The translations under genes were made by a program, and so were the position numbers. The notes beneath the pieces are model-generated. The model was not told where the DNA came from. It saw only the letters and a program-made list of their open reading frames with translations, and ran no database searches. From NCBI GenBank assembly GCA_016195505.1, contig JACPZN010000064.1, positions 1-13,843 on the forward strand: DNA of 13,843 nucleotides, written 5' to 3'. Positions 7,153 through 13,843 of the stretch are shown here, piece by piece. Source of the stretch: Nitrospirota bacterium. Its GTDB lineage: Bacteria > Nitrospirota > Nitrospiria > Nitrospirales > Nitrospiraceae. How positions within the stretch are numbered: position 1 is the stretch's first letter; every line of letters starts with the position of its first letter.

Positions 7153-7599
7153 ATGTCACGAGTCAAGTTGTGGGCGGGCCTGATCGTCCTGTTTGGCGCC
7201 GGCGCCCTGACCGGGATCGCCGGAACTTGTTTCTATCACAACTACGAACGGGAACATCGGGGTGAACGGGGGCCGGCCGCGCAGCACGAGCGGCTCATGA
7301 AACGGCTCACGCACGAACTCTCGCTCACAGCTACCCAGCAAGCCGACATCGAGCCCATCGTGACGCGCACCCATGTGGCGATCTTGGAATTGCGATTTGC
7401 GCACCAGGCGGAGGTCGAGGACATTTTGACTCGAGGGATGGCCGAACTTAAAGGAAAATTGTCTCCGGAACAGCAAACTCACCTCGATGAAATATACACC
7501 CGCTTACAGCAACGCTGGCAGAAGTCGCGCGAATACCTCGACGGAACAAAGAAGCGCCTGGCATGGCTCTCTGTCGGTCGCAGAGCCGAGAAGCTCTGA
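7153..7599 (+). CDS. Membrane-anchored LTxxQ periplasmic sensor (CnrX/CpxP type)
   Basis: 148 residues. An N-terminal membrane helix (about 7-27) has no good cleavage site and so probably stays as an anchor; the rest is a helical periplasmic domain. LTATQQ (58-63) and LSPEQQ (103-108) are the paired motifs of the Spy/CpxP/CnrX superfamily. Several His residues (29, 35, 45, 54, 74, 84) could bind metal; which ones do cannot be told from sequence. In CnrX the periplasmic part senses Ni/Co and relieves CnrY inhibition of the sigma factor, and a similar role is inferred here. GAGGAGGAGG lies about eight bases before the ATG. The anti-sigma gene ends 26 bases upstream. Confidence 0.78.
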   Translation: MSRVKLWAGLIVLFGAGALTGIAGTCFYHNYEREHRGERGPAAQHERLMKRLTHELSLTATQQADIEPIVTRTHVAILELRFAHQAEVEDILTRGMAELKGKLSPEQQTHLDEIYTRLQQRWQKSREYLDGTKKRLAWLSVGRRAEKL

Positions 7600-7637
7600 G
7601 GGTCGCCTACCCTATTGCCGGTCAACGGAGGGATCAC

Positions 7638-8390
7638 ATGACAAGCATCGCGCGATCAATCTACCGCACCCTCTGGGGTGCCTTACTCACAGTCTCATTC
7701 ATAATCAGTGGAGGGTTCCTTCCTGCTCAGGCCGAACGAGGCCATGGCTATGAGCGTGATCGCTTCTATTCGCCCCATTGGGAACTGGATATCCGTCACG
7801 GACACGATCACTACTACCCGGCACGGGGCTATCTCGTGCCAAGATTGCCTCCCGGATATTTGGACCTGACCTTTGGGGGCGGACATTTCTTCTTCCGATC
7901 GGGCGTGTGGTATCGCGCCCAAGGGCCTCAGTTTGTCGTGGTCAGGCCGCCTGTCGGAATCCGACTTGGGCTTTTGCCCCCCTCCTATAGCACCATTTGG
8001 ATCGGCGGCATGCCCTATTACTATGCGAACGGCATCTATTACACCGCCGTCCCCAATACAACGGAATACGCCGTCGTCAATCCCCCGCCCGGTTATGAAA
8101 CGGCCATGCCACAACCTGCCCCAGCTCAGGTCCCGAGTCTCCCTCCGCCTGCCCCTGTGAGCCCTCCAGTTGCTCCTGCGGCATCTCTGCCGCAAGCCCT
8201 GTTCATTTATCCTCGTGAAGGACAAACGCCAAGCGAGATCGCGGGAGATCGACGGGAATGCAATGAATGGGCGACCGGCCAAACCGGGTACGACCCTGCT
8301 CGGCCTAGCACAGGAAGCGCGCAACGGGTGGGCGACTTTCAACGGGCAGTTCGAACTTGTCTCGAAGGGAAAGGCTATACGGTGAATTGA
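7638..8390 (+). CDS. Secreted DUF6515-like protein with internal duplication
   Basis: 250 residues. The signal peptide ends after PAQA (about residue 32). Two similar units follow, about 65-107 and 108-152. Each runs LPPxY, a GG turn, an aromatic-rich GxxY stretch, then VVxPPxG, giving a Tyr-rich beta-repeat body of the kind grouped as DUF6515. A Pro/Ala-rich linker (about 155-185) leads to a C-terminal domain with YPREGQTPSEIAGDRRECNE, WATGQTGYDP and a second Cys near the end (241). Cys208 and Cys241 may form a disulphide. Function is unknown; a cell-envelope location is inferred. GGAGGGA precedes the ATG at 7638. It begins 38 bases after the sensor gene, so it may belong to the same transcript and be regulated by the sigma factor. 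Confidence 0.72.
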   Translation: MTSIARSIYRTLWGALLTVSFIISGGFLPAQAERGHGYERDRFYSPHWELDIRHGHDHYYPARGYLVPRLPPGYLDLTFGGGHFFFRSGVWYRAQGPQFVVVRPPVGIRLGLLPPSYSTIWIGGMPYYYANGIYYTAVPNTTEYAVVNPPPGYETAMPQPAPAQVPSLPPPAPVSPPVAPAASLPQALFIYPREGQTPSEIAGDRRECNEWATGQTGYDPARPSTGSAQRVGDFQRAVRTCLEGKGYTVN

Positions 8391-8520
8391 TCGGCGCCGA
8401 ATCGTTCTGTGCCTCGGTCACGAGCCTTGCGTTCTAAGCCGTCTTCTCTGGGCTGTACCTTAGTGTTCCTCGTTCTGACGTGAGGCTTTGGGTGAAGCTT
8501 CCTCGTAAAGGAATCTACCG

Positions 8521-9147
8521 ATGAAACACAATGTCTCCCCGGTACCTGTCATTATGTTTTTCATGCTGTCGTCTCTGTGGGGATGTGCGCAATCTCAGCG
8601 GTCATATCCTCCATCGCACGAGTACCCCATGGTGATCCCACCGAGCATCAAAGAGACTAAGTCGTTGGGAACGTCCTGGGAAAACGAATTCGGGCTTGTC
8701 CAAGGGGCCAAAGCCGGAGGGCTCGTCTTTCTCTCAGGCCAGCTCGGTCTCGATGAGAAAGGGATGGTGGTCGGGAAAGGTAGCATGGAGATGCAGATGC
8801 GACAAGCCTATGCCAATGTCGCAAAAGTCCTCCAGCAGTTCACTCTGACGATGAACGATGTGCTTGAAGAAACGATCTACGTCACCGATATGCCACCGGC
8901 CCTCACTGCGGGACCGAAAGTGCGGCGAGAGATGTATGCGACAGAACGTCCCGCCTTGGCCAGCACACTCGTTCAAGTGCAGCGGCTTGCGTTCCCTGAT
9001 GCCCTCGTAGAAATTCGCATTGTCGCAAAGGCGCCCCAAGTCGGCCCGTCCCGCTCGTCAGACTCGCAACCGGATGACTCGCCGAGACGCCGCGGTGGGC
9101 GTGGCGGAATGGGCCGCGGAGGGGCTGGAGGAGTGTCGCCCTACTAA
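8521..9147 (+). CDS. RidA/YjgF-fold lipoprotein with Gly/Arg-rich tail
   Basis: 208 residues. A signal sequence ends in SSLWGC, a lipobox with Cys22 as the likely acylated residue (Trp at -2 is atypical). Residues about 55-172 form a RidA/YjgF/UK114 domain (GGLVFLSGQLGLDEKG, LEETIYVTDM, ALVEIRIVAKA). Cytoplasmic RidA hydrolyses reactive enamines or imines with a conserved Arg in the (A/R)xxVEV strand. Here the equivalent position is not Arg (PALASTLVQV), and VEIE has become VEIR, so enamine deaminase activity is doubtful. The tail 189-204 is RRRGGRGGMGRGGAGG. AAAGGAA lies eight bases before the ATG. A 130-base gap follows the DUF6515-like gene; it contains a palindrome TCGGCGCCGA right after that gene's stop but no obvious promoter. 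Confidence 0.8.
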   Translation: MKHNVSPVPVIMFFMLSSLWGCAQSQRSYPPSHEYPMVIPPSIKETKSLGTSWENEFGLVQGAKAGGLVFLSGQLGLDEKGMVVGKGSMEMQMRQAYANVAKVLQQFTLTMNDVLEETIYVTDMPPALTAGPKVRREMYATERPALASTLVQVQRLAFPDALVEIRIVAKAPQVGPSRSSDSQPDDSPRRRGGRGGMGRGGAGGVSPY

Positions 9148-9231
9148 CGAGCGGGCGATGATGGAGCATGAATGGCGGGCTTGCGGTTTCCAATTCCCGC
9201 CGTGACTGTCATGGACTACACGACCGATCAG

Positions 9232-9238
9232 AAGGAGG
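9232..9238 (+). promoter_or_regulatory. Strong ribosome binding site of the HtrA-like gene
   Basis: AAGGAGG, followed by T, is almost a full anti-Shine-Dalgarno match six bases before the ATG at 9245. It fixes the start and suggests high translation. Confidence 0.7.
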
Positions 9239-9244
9239 TCTTTT

Positions 9245-10405
9245 ATGATGCATCGCCGTCTTCCCAGAGGATACTTTCGGCCCTGGTGGGTTGCTTGTCT
9301 GGTACTGACGATCTGCACGGGAGCTCCCAGGATTGTCACGGCGGCTTTGGTCACGCCGGAAGAAATCAACAGCGTACGACTCTACAAACAGATGTCGAGA
9401 TCCACCGTCCTGATCGCCTCGGCCTATGTCACCGCCCATCACATCATGCAGGCGTCTGGGAAAGGGCTCGCATCGGGTGTGCTGATCGATGAGCGAGGGT
9501 TGATCGTGACCAATGCCCACGCCGTGACAGGGGCAGCCAAAATCATGGTGACGTTGCACGATGGAACGCGTCTTCCGGCAGACCTGATCGGAAGCGACCC
9601 GCAATCGGACATCGCGCTGCTCCAAGTGACGCTCCCGAAGGGGCCATATGCCCCTGCCCATCTAGGCGATTCCGACAAGCTGGAAATCGGGCAGAAGGTC
9701 TTGGCGATCGGACACCCCTTTGGGTTGGGCTATGCGTTTTCGACCGGCATCGTGAGCGGATTCGGCAAACTATTTGAGACCAAACGGGAAGTATTCCAAG
9801 AGCGCATCATTCAGACCACGACGCCGATCAATCCCGGCAATAGCGGTGGACCGCTGGTCGATTCCGAAGATCGTGTGATCGGAATCAACTCCTCCATTTT
9901 GCTGGGCGCCCAGAATATCGGATTCGCCATTCCGATCAATACCGTCAAATCCATCGTAGCCGAGCTGCGGACAAATGGCCGCGTGATCCGTCCCTGGCTC
10001 GGCATCAAAGGGAAATTTGTGACCGATGAACTGCGGAATCTGATTGCGCTACCCCTCGTCAGTGGGTTGCTCATCATCGATGTGGAAGAGAGGAGTCCGG
10101 CCGAGACGATCGGGCTCCGAGCCGGCCAACTGGATGTGACCATCGAGGGAGAGCCCTGGGTCTTGGGAGGCGACATTCTTGTCGCAGTCAATAGCCAGGA
10201 CGTGAGGACCAGCGAGCAGTATGCCAAGGTGTTCCAGCAACTGAAGGCCAAGCAGTCCATCGAGCTCAAATTCGTCAGAGATGGCGAGTACCGTACCACG
10301 CTCGTCACACTCGACGAACGCCCGACGCCGCCTAGTACCCCACAACCTCCCAAAATCGAGGTACCTCCCGTGGTTCCACAGGGATTGGAGTTTGTTCCAT
10401 TCTGA
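9245..10405 (+). CDS. HtrA/Deg-type periplasmic serine protease with one PDZ domain
   Basis: 386 residues. The signal peptide (hydrophobic WWVACLVLTICTG) likely ends near VTA (about 33). A trypsin-like S1C domain follows with the full triad: His92 in TNAHAV, Asp122 in DPQSDIALLQV, and Ser200 in PINPGNSGGPL. A single PDZ domain spans about 250-356 (PWLGIKGKFVTDELRN, GLRAGQ, GGDILVAVNSQDV), then a Pro-rich linker and a hydrophobic C-terminus ending VPF. Such proteases degrade or refold damaged envelope proteins; with one PDZ it resembles DegS or DegQ-type enzymes more than DegP with two. With a cleaved signal peptide it should be soluble in the periplasm; an uncleaved anchor as in DegS is the alternative. 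A 97-base gap after the RidA-like gene holds a weak GGCGGG/CCCGCC inverted repeat. Confidence 0.9.
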   Translation: MMHRRLPRGYFRPWWVACLVLTICTGAPRIVTAALVTPEEINSVRLYKQMSRSTVLIASAYVTAHHIMQASGKGLASGVLIDERGLIVTNAHAVTGAAKIMVTLHDGTRLPADLIGSDPQSDIALLQVTLPKGPYAPAHLGDSDKLEIGQKVLAIGHPFGLGYAFSTGIVSGFGKLFETKREVFQERIIQTTTPINPGNSGGPLVDSEDRVIGINSSILLGAQNIGFAIPINTVKSIVAELRTNGRVIRPWLGIKGKFVTDELRNLIALPLVSGLLIIDVEERSPAETIGLRAGQLDVTIEGEPWVLGGDILVAVNSQDVRTSEQYAKVFQQLKAKQSIELKFVRDGEYRTTLVTLDERPTPPSTPQPPKIEVPPVVPQGLEFVPF

Positions 10406-10433
10406 GGCAACCTTAGGAATGTACAGATGGCTG

Positions 10434-10453
10434 CGGCGAACAGGCGTTTGCCG
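10434..10453 (+). repeat. Compact hairpin upstream of the SnoaL-like gene
   Basis: CGGCGAAC at 10434-10441 pairs with GTTTGCCG at 10446-10453 (eight pairs, one G-U) around the four-base loop AGGC. It lies 28 bases after the protease stop and 24 bases before the next start. No T run follows, so a Rho-independent terminator is unlikely; a processing or leader structure is possible. Confidence 0.5.
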
Positions 10454-10477
10454 AGGTCCATGCACAGGAGGTGCTGA

Positions 10478-11062
10478 ATGAAAACGATATTCGTACTCGC
10501 GGCAATTTTGGCAGTCGTGATGTCCGCCCCGAATGAAGGCGGGGCTGAGTCGGAGGAAGCGACGGTCCAGCAGGTGATTACCGCAGTGGCTGATGCAGTC
10601 ACGGCGTTTCCTCACACCAAGGATCATCAATCGGTGCTGAAGTTTTTCATGAAAGACTTTTCCTCCGTGGGTGACACGGATCGCGGGTCGATTCAGACTC
10701 TGGAGAACTCACTGGCTGAAATCGAGAAGGACTTGGCCAAAGAATCTTTGATCATCTCGGAGCAAATCTCTCACATCGCAGTCCACGTCTTCGGGACAGT
10801 CGCGTGGGCTACCTATGACGATGTGTTGACCATTGCGCGGCCACAGGGCACTGCGAAGGAAGAAGACGTCTGTACCGCCATCTTCCGAAAGACCGACAGA
10901 GGCTGGCTCTACCAGCATGAACATTGTTCGGCCTATTTGACTCATGATGATACGGAGCTAGAGGATGGGAGCCGCCTCACTCGCGGCGAGAACAGCGCGG
11001 TGGAGAAGAACTCAGCGAAGCTCATCCAATCGAGTCCGAGATTTTCTCAGTCGTCTTACTAA
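10478..11062 (+). CDS. Exported SnoaL/NTF2-like protein
   Basis: 194 residues. The N-terminus MKTIFVLAAILAVVMSA is a signal sequence, likely cut near GGA (about 23). Residues about 27-155 have the layout of an NTF2-like/SnoaL fold: two N-terminal helices with FFMKDF, then strands ISHIAVHVFGTVAWATYDD and VCTAIFRKTDRGWLYQHEHCS, the pattern of the DUF4440/SnoaL_3 group. Such domains are used by enzymes and by binding proteins alike, so no substrate can be given. Cys132 and Cys150 could bridge. The Ser/Lys-rich C-terminus beyond about 160 looks disordered. AGGAGG lies six bases before the ATG. It is 72 bases after the protease gene on the same strand; a shared transcript is possible. Confidence 0.7.
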   Translation: MKTIFVLAAILAVVMSAPNEGGAESEEATVQQVITAVADAVTAFPHTKDHQSVLKFFMKDFSSVGDTDRGSIQTLENSLAEIEKDLAKESLIISEQISHIAVHVFGTVAWATYDDVLTIARPQGTAKEEDVCTAIFRKTDRGWLYQHEHCSAYLTHDDTELEDGSRLTRGENSAVEKNSAKLIQSSPRFSQSSY

Positions 11063-11114
11063 CCGCCGCCTTGGTTCGGCTAGCGATGTTCGTCGCATAT
11101 CGTAGAATTGCGCG

Positions 11115-11120
11115 TATAAT
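11115..11120 (+). promoter_or_regulatory. Candidate -10 box before the RND adaptor gene
   Basis: A perfect TATAAT lies 61 bases before the ATG at 11182, in the 119-base gap after the SnoaL-like gene. No convincing -35 stands 16-18 bases upstream (TTCGTC is 20 bases away). It suggests that the pump genes have their own promoter. Confidence 0.4.
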
Positions 11121-11181
11121 TGAGGTAGAAGGTCCGTGATCCGACGTTACCAAACGCAAGTACCAGAACGAAAAGAACAAC

Positions 11182-12411
11182 ATGGCTGAGTCCTTTGGTT
11201 TTGTGACCACGCTCAAACGGTGGGTGATTGGGCTATTCGCCGCCTGCCTCCTCGCCCTCGGCGGGTACGCCCTCCTGACGAAGTCAGGCGAAGAGTCCTT
11301 GCGTGCCGGCCAAGTGCCGAGCGGGGCGCGCGCATTCCCGGTCGTGGTCGCCACCGCAAAAACCGGAGACATCGGAGTGTATCTCAACGGGCTCGGCTCA
11401 GTCGTCCCGCTAAACACTGTCAACGTCAAAACTAGGGTCGATGGGCAGCTCATGAAGGTGCTGTTTCAGGAAGGCCAGATCGTCCACAGCGGGGAATTGT
11501 TGGCGCAGATCGACCCACGACCGTTTGAAGTACAACTCAGTCAGGCCGAGGGGCAAATGGCGCGCGACCAGGCGCAGTTGAACAATGCCAGGCTGGACTT
11601 GCAGCGGTACAAAGGCCTGCTGGAACAAGGCTTCATCCCCAAACAACAACTGGATACCCAGGACGCCCTGGTGCGGCAGCTGGAAGGGATCGTGAAAGCC
11701 GATCAAAGCCAGATCGACAATGCCATGTTGCAGCTGGTGTACAGCCGCATCACGGCGCCCATCAGCGGACGAGTCGGATTGCGGCTCGTGGATGCCGGCA
11801 ACATGGTTCGCGCCAACGACACCAACGGGTTGTTGGTCATCACACAGCTCACGCCGATCACGGTCATCTTCACGATTCCGGAAGACAGTTTGCCGGGCGT
11901 TTTGGAACACCTCAAATCGGGCCAGCCGCTGAGCGTCGAGGCGTTCGACCGGGATCAGAAACATCGACTAGCCACCGGGACTCTGTTGACCGTCGACAAC
12001 CAGATCGATTCCAACACGGGCACGGTGCGGCTCAAAGCGGTGTTTCCCAACGAAGACGGGGCATTGTTTCCAAACCAGTTCGTCAATGCCCGCCTGTTGT
12101 TGGAAGTGAAGCACGGGGTCACCATCGTCCCATCCGTCGCCGTCCAGCGGGGAACGAAAGGAACCTTCGTCTACGTGGTGAAAGACGACCAGACGGTCGC
12201 GCTGCGTCCGGTGGCCATCGGGACATCTCAAGGCGATGATACGTCGATCGAGACGGGGCTTTCGCCCGACGAACTGATCGTGATCGACGGCACCGAAAAG
12301 CTCCGTGAAGGCAGCAAAGTCGAAGTCAGAAACCAGAACGACAAGCCCGCCAAGAATCCCGATGCCTCGCCGGCTGGATCTGAAAAGCCGCGACGAGGAC
12401 CGCGATCGTGA
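11182..12411 (+). CDS. mdtA: RND efflux periplasmic adaptor (MdtA/AcrA type)
   Basis: 409 residues. An N-terminal membrane helix (about 14-32) has no lipobox, so it is anchored by its helix. A barrel-sandwich/lipoyl part (VNVKTRVDGQLMKVLFQEGQ at 81-100, then TAPISGRVG at 191-199) flanks an alpha-helical hairpin (about 115-185). A beta-barrel with TGTLLTVDNQIDSNTGTVRL follows, then a membrane-proximal domain and a charged, Pro-rich tail. It would link the inner-membrane pump to an outer-membrane channel; no channel gene is in the window. Similarity in order and motifs is closest to E. coli MdtA. The ribosome site is poor (AAAAGAA). Its stop overlaps the next start by four bases (GTGA), so the two are translationally coupled. 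Confidence 0.9.
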   Translation: MAESFGFVTTLKRWVIGLFAACLLALGGYALLTKSGEESLRAGQVPSGARAFPVVVATAKTGDIGVYLNGLGSVVPLNTVNVKTRVDGQLMKVLFQEGQIVHSGELLAQIDPRPFEVQLSQAEGQMARDQAQLNNARLDLQRYKGLLEQGFIPKQQLDTQDALVRQLEGIVKADQSQIDNAMLQLVYSRITAPISGRVGLRLVDAGNMVRANDTNGLLVITQLTPITVIFTIPEDSLPGVLEHLKSGQPLSVEAFDRDQKHRLATGTLLTVDNQIDSNTGTVRLKAVFPNEDGALFPNQFVNARLLLEVKHGVTIVPSVAVQRGTKGTFVYVVKDDQTVALRPVAIGTSQGDDTSIETGLSPDELIVIDGTEKLREGSKVEVRNQNDKPAKNPDASPAGSEKPRRGPRS

Positions 12412-13843
12412 ATCCGTCTCGCCTCTTCATCATGCGGCCGGTAGCGACCGCGCTGTCGATGGTCGCCATTCTGCTGGCCGGTGCGCTGGCCTATCAGCAG
12501 CTGCCGGTCTCAGCTCTTCCCCAGGTCGATTACCCCACCATCCAGGTCCTGACGTTTTATCCAGGCGCCAGTCCCGACGTCATGGCCTCGTCGGTGACGG
12601 CTCCGCTCGAGCGACAATTCGGACAGATGCCCGGACTGAATCAGATGACGTCTACCAGTTCCGGTGGCAGTTCGATCGTGACGCTCCAATTCAATCTCGA
12701 CCTGAGTTTGGATGTTGCCGAGCAGCAGGTGCAGGCCGCCATCAATGCGGCCTCCACATTCCTCCCACACGATCTGCCGAGCCCGCCGGTCTATAACAAG
12801 GTCAATCCGGCCGATGCGCCGATCCTCACGCTGGCGCTGACGTCGACGACCTTGCCGCTGCCGCAAGTCGAAGACCTGGCCGAGACGCGGTTTGCGCAGA
12901 AAATCTCCCAGCTCTCCGGTGTAGGACTGGTTAGCATCGGGGGCGGCCAGCGGCCGGCCGTGCGCATCCGGGCGAATCCTCGAGCGTTGTCGGCCTATGG
13001 ACTCACGTTAGAGGATCTGCGCGTCAGCGTGGCTGCCGCGAACGTGAACCAAGCCAAAGGCACCTTCGATGGGCCGCGACGAGCTTCCATCATCAACGCG
13101 ACGGATCAGTTGCTTTCTAGCCGTGATTATCAGCCGCTGATCGTCGCCTACCGTAATGGGGCGCCTATACACCTGTCCGACGTTGCCGAGGTGGCTGACG
13201 ATGTGGAAAACGTCAGACAGGCGGCCTGGATGAACGAGATGCCGGCCATCCTCGTGAATATTCAACGACAGCCGGGGGCGAACGTCATCGAAGTCGCCGA
13301 TCGCGTCAAGAAGCTTCTGCCCCAACTCCAAGGGGCATTGCCCTCTTCGGTCCAGGTGACGGTGCTTACCGACCGGACCACCTCCATTCGAGCCTCGGTG
13401 CGCGACGTGCAGTTCGAACTCATGCTCGCCGTCGGACTGGTGATCATGGTCATCTTTCTCTTTCTGCGAACGTGGTCGGCCACCGTCGTGCCTGCGGCAG
13501 CGGTCCCGCTGTCGCTCGTGGGCACGTTTGGGGTGATGTATCTGATGGGGTTCAGCCTGAACAACCTAACGTTGATGGCGCTCACCATTTCCACGGGATT
13601 TGTCGTGGATGATGCGATCGTCATGATCGAAAACATCTCGCGGTACATCGAGCGGGGTGAGTCACCGCTCCAGGCGGCGCTCAAAGGGTCGGAACAAATC
13701 GCCTTCACCATTCTCTCCCTGACCATCTCGCTCATCGCGGTGCTGATCCCACTCCTCTTCATGGGTGATGTCGTGGGCCGGCTGTTCCGCGAATTCGCCG
13801 TCACACTCAGCATCACCATCCTCATTTCGGCCGTCGTCTCGCT
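12408..13843 (+). CDS. mdtB: RND multidrug efflux pump, MdtB type (3' end outside window)
   Basis: 478 codons seen; the gene runs off the window, while MdtB is about 1040 residues. It starts at GTG 12408 inside the MdtA stop overlap (NPSRLFIMRPVATALSM, the typical MdtB beginning). TM1 leads to the porter region (PQVDYPTIQVLTFYPGASP, ISQLSGVGLVSIGGGQRPAV) and then to the TM2-TM5 bundle. In TM4, GFVVDDAIVMIEN carries Asp401-Asp402, the proton-relay pair equal to AcrB Asp407/Asp408. Heavy-metal pumps (CusA/CzcA type) have a different sequence here with a single Asp, so a drug, bile-salt-like or hydrophobic-compound substrate is expected, not a metal. MdtB normally works with MdtC, whose gene would be expected just beyond the window. 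Confidence 0.93.
   Translation, partial: MNPSRLFIMRPVATALSMVAILLAGALAYQQLPVSALPQVDYPTIQVLTFYPGASPDVMASSVTAPLERQFGQMPGLNQMTSTSSGGSSIVTLQFNLDLSLDVAEQQVQAAINAASTFLPHDLPSPPVYNKVNPADAPILTLALTSTTLPLPQVEDLAETRFAQKISQLSGVGLVSIGGGQRPAVRIRANPRALSAYGLTLEDLRVSVAAANVNQAKGTFDGPRRASIINATDQLLSSRDYQPLIVAYRNGAPIHLSDVAEVADDVENVRQAAWMNEMPAILVNIQRQPGANVIEVADRVKKLLPQLQGALPSSVQVTVLTDRTTSIRASVRDVQFELMLAVGLVIMVIFLFLRTWSATVVPAAAVPLSLVGTFGVMYLMGFSLNNLTLMALTISTGFVVDDAIVMIENISRYIERGESPLQAALKGSEQIAFTILSLTISLIAVLIPLLFMGDVVGRLFREFAVTLSITILISAVVS

Noticed and set aside
7581..7598. CAGAGC/GCTCTG hairpin over the stop codon of the sensor gene
   Set aside because: Six-pair stem without a following T run, and mostly inside coding sequence; not enough for a terminator.
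8391..8400. Perfect palindrome TCGGCGCCGA directly after the DUF6515-like stop
   Set aside because: Ten bases of GC-rich palindrome occur often by chance; there is no second copy or T run.
9174..9201. GGCGGG/CCCGCC inverted repeat with a 16-base loop before the HtrA-like gene
   Set aside because: Short stem with a long loop and no T run; only mentioned as a weak structure.
9168..9248. 26-codon open frame that ends with TGA overlapping the HtrA-like start (ATGA)
   Set aside because: The overlap looks like translational coupling, but the frame has no proper ribosome site (GGAG is only one base before the ATG), and the protease has its own excellent one.
9811..10602. Long minus-strand open frame opposite the protease gene
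   Set aside because: It is antisense to an HtrA gene with complete motifs, and its Ser/Thr-rich translation is typical of a shadow frame.
13262..13825. Long minus-strand open frame opposite the MdtB gene
   Set aside because: The plus-strand frame is unambiguous MdtB; the antisense translation has no domain features.

Overview
The window comes from the chromosome of a Gram-negative bacterium: it has periplasmic and lipoprotein signal peptides, an RND pump and a CpxP/Spy-type periplasmic sensor. Codon use is moderately GC-rich. The mix of an ACT-domain malic enzyme, an RNase D with a J-domain neighbour, DUF6515-type and SnoaL-like exported proteins and an MdtAB pump reminds me of Nitrospira (Nitrospirota). 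That is an impression from gene content, not a proof. There are no tRNA or rRNA genes, insertion sequences or CRISPR arrays, and no gene-free stretch longer than 300 bases.

Left part (24-5219): one plus-strand gene, an ArsC-family thioredoxin-fold reductase, converges on four minus-strand genes. In their direction of transcription these are an ACT-domain NAD-type malic enzyme, a small coiled-coil/J-domain protein, an RNase D-like protein and a multi-pass membrane protein with a GGDEF-like domain. Two look catalytically compromised. The RNase D homologue lacks the segment carrying the Exo I (DxE) motif, apparently through a clean in-frame deletion, although the rest of the protein is intact. 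The GGDEF domain has replacements at several substrate and metal positions.

Middle part (about 5390-7599, plus strand): a compact envelope-sensing module. It holds a secreted His-rich Spy/CpxP-like protein, an ECF sigma factor, a small single-span protein that is probably its anti-sigma factor, and a membrane-anchored LTxxQ periplasmic sensor. The sigma/anti-sigma/sensor trio has the layout of CnrH/CnrY/CnrX. An ECF-like promoter candidate precedes the module, and a long inverted repeat lies between the spy-like gene and the sigma gene.

Right part (7638-13843, plus strand): a run of exported proteins. They are a DUF6515-like protein with an internal duplication, a RidA-fold lipoprotein with an RGG-like tail, a trypsin-type HtrA/Deg protease with one PDZ domain and an exported SnoaL/NTF2-like protein. 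After a gap with a TATAAT box come an RND adaptor (MdtA type) and the start of its inner-membrane pump (MdtB type), which runs off the window. The pump has the Asp-Asp proton-relay pair of multidrug transporters rather than the metal-type variant. The strand from 5493 onward therefore reads as an envelope-stress and efflux neighbourhood. Control of the downstream genes by the ECF factor is inference only.
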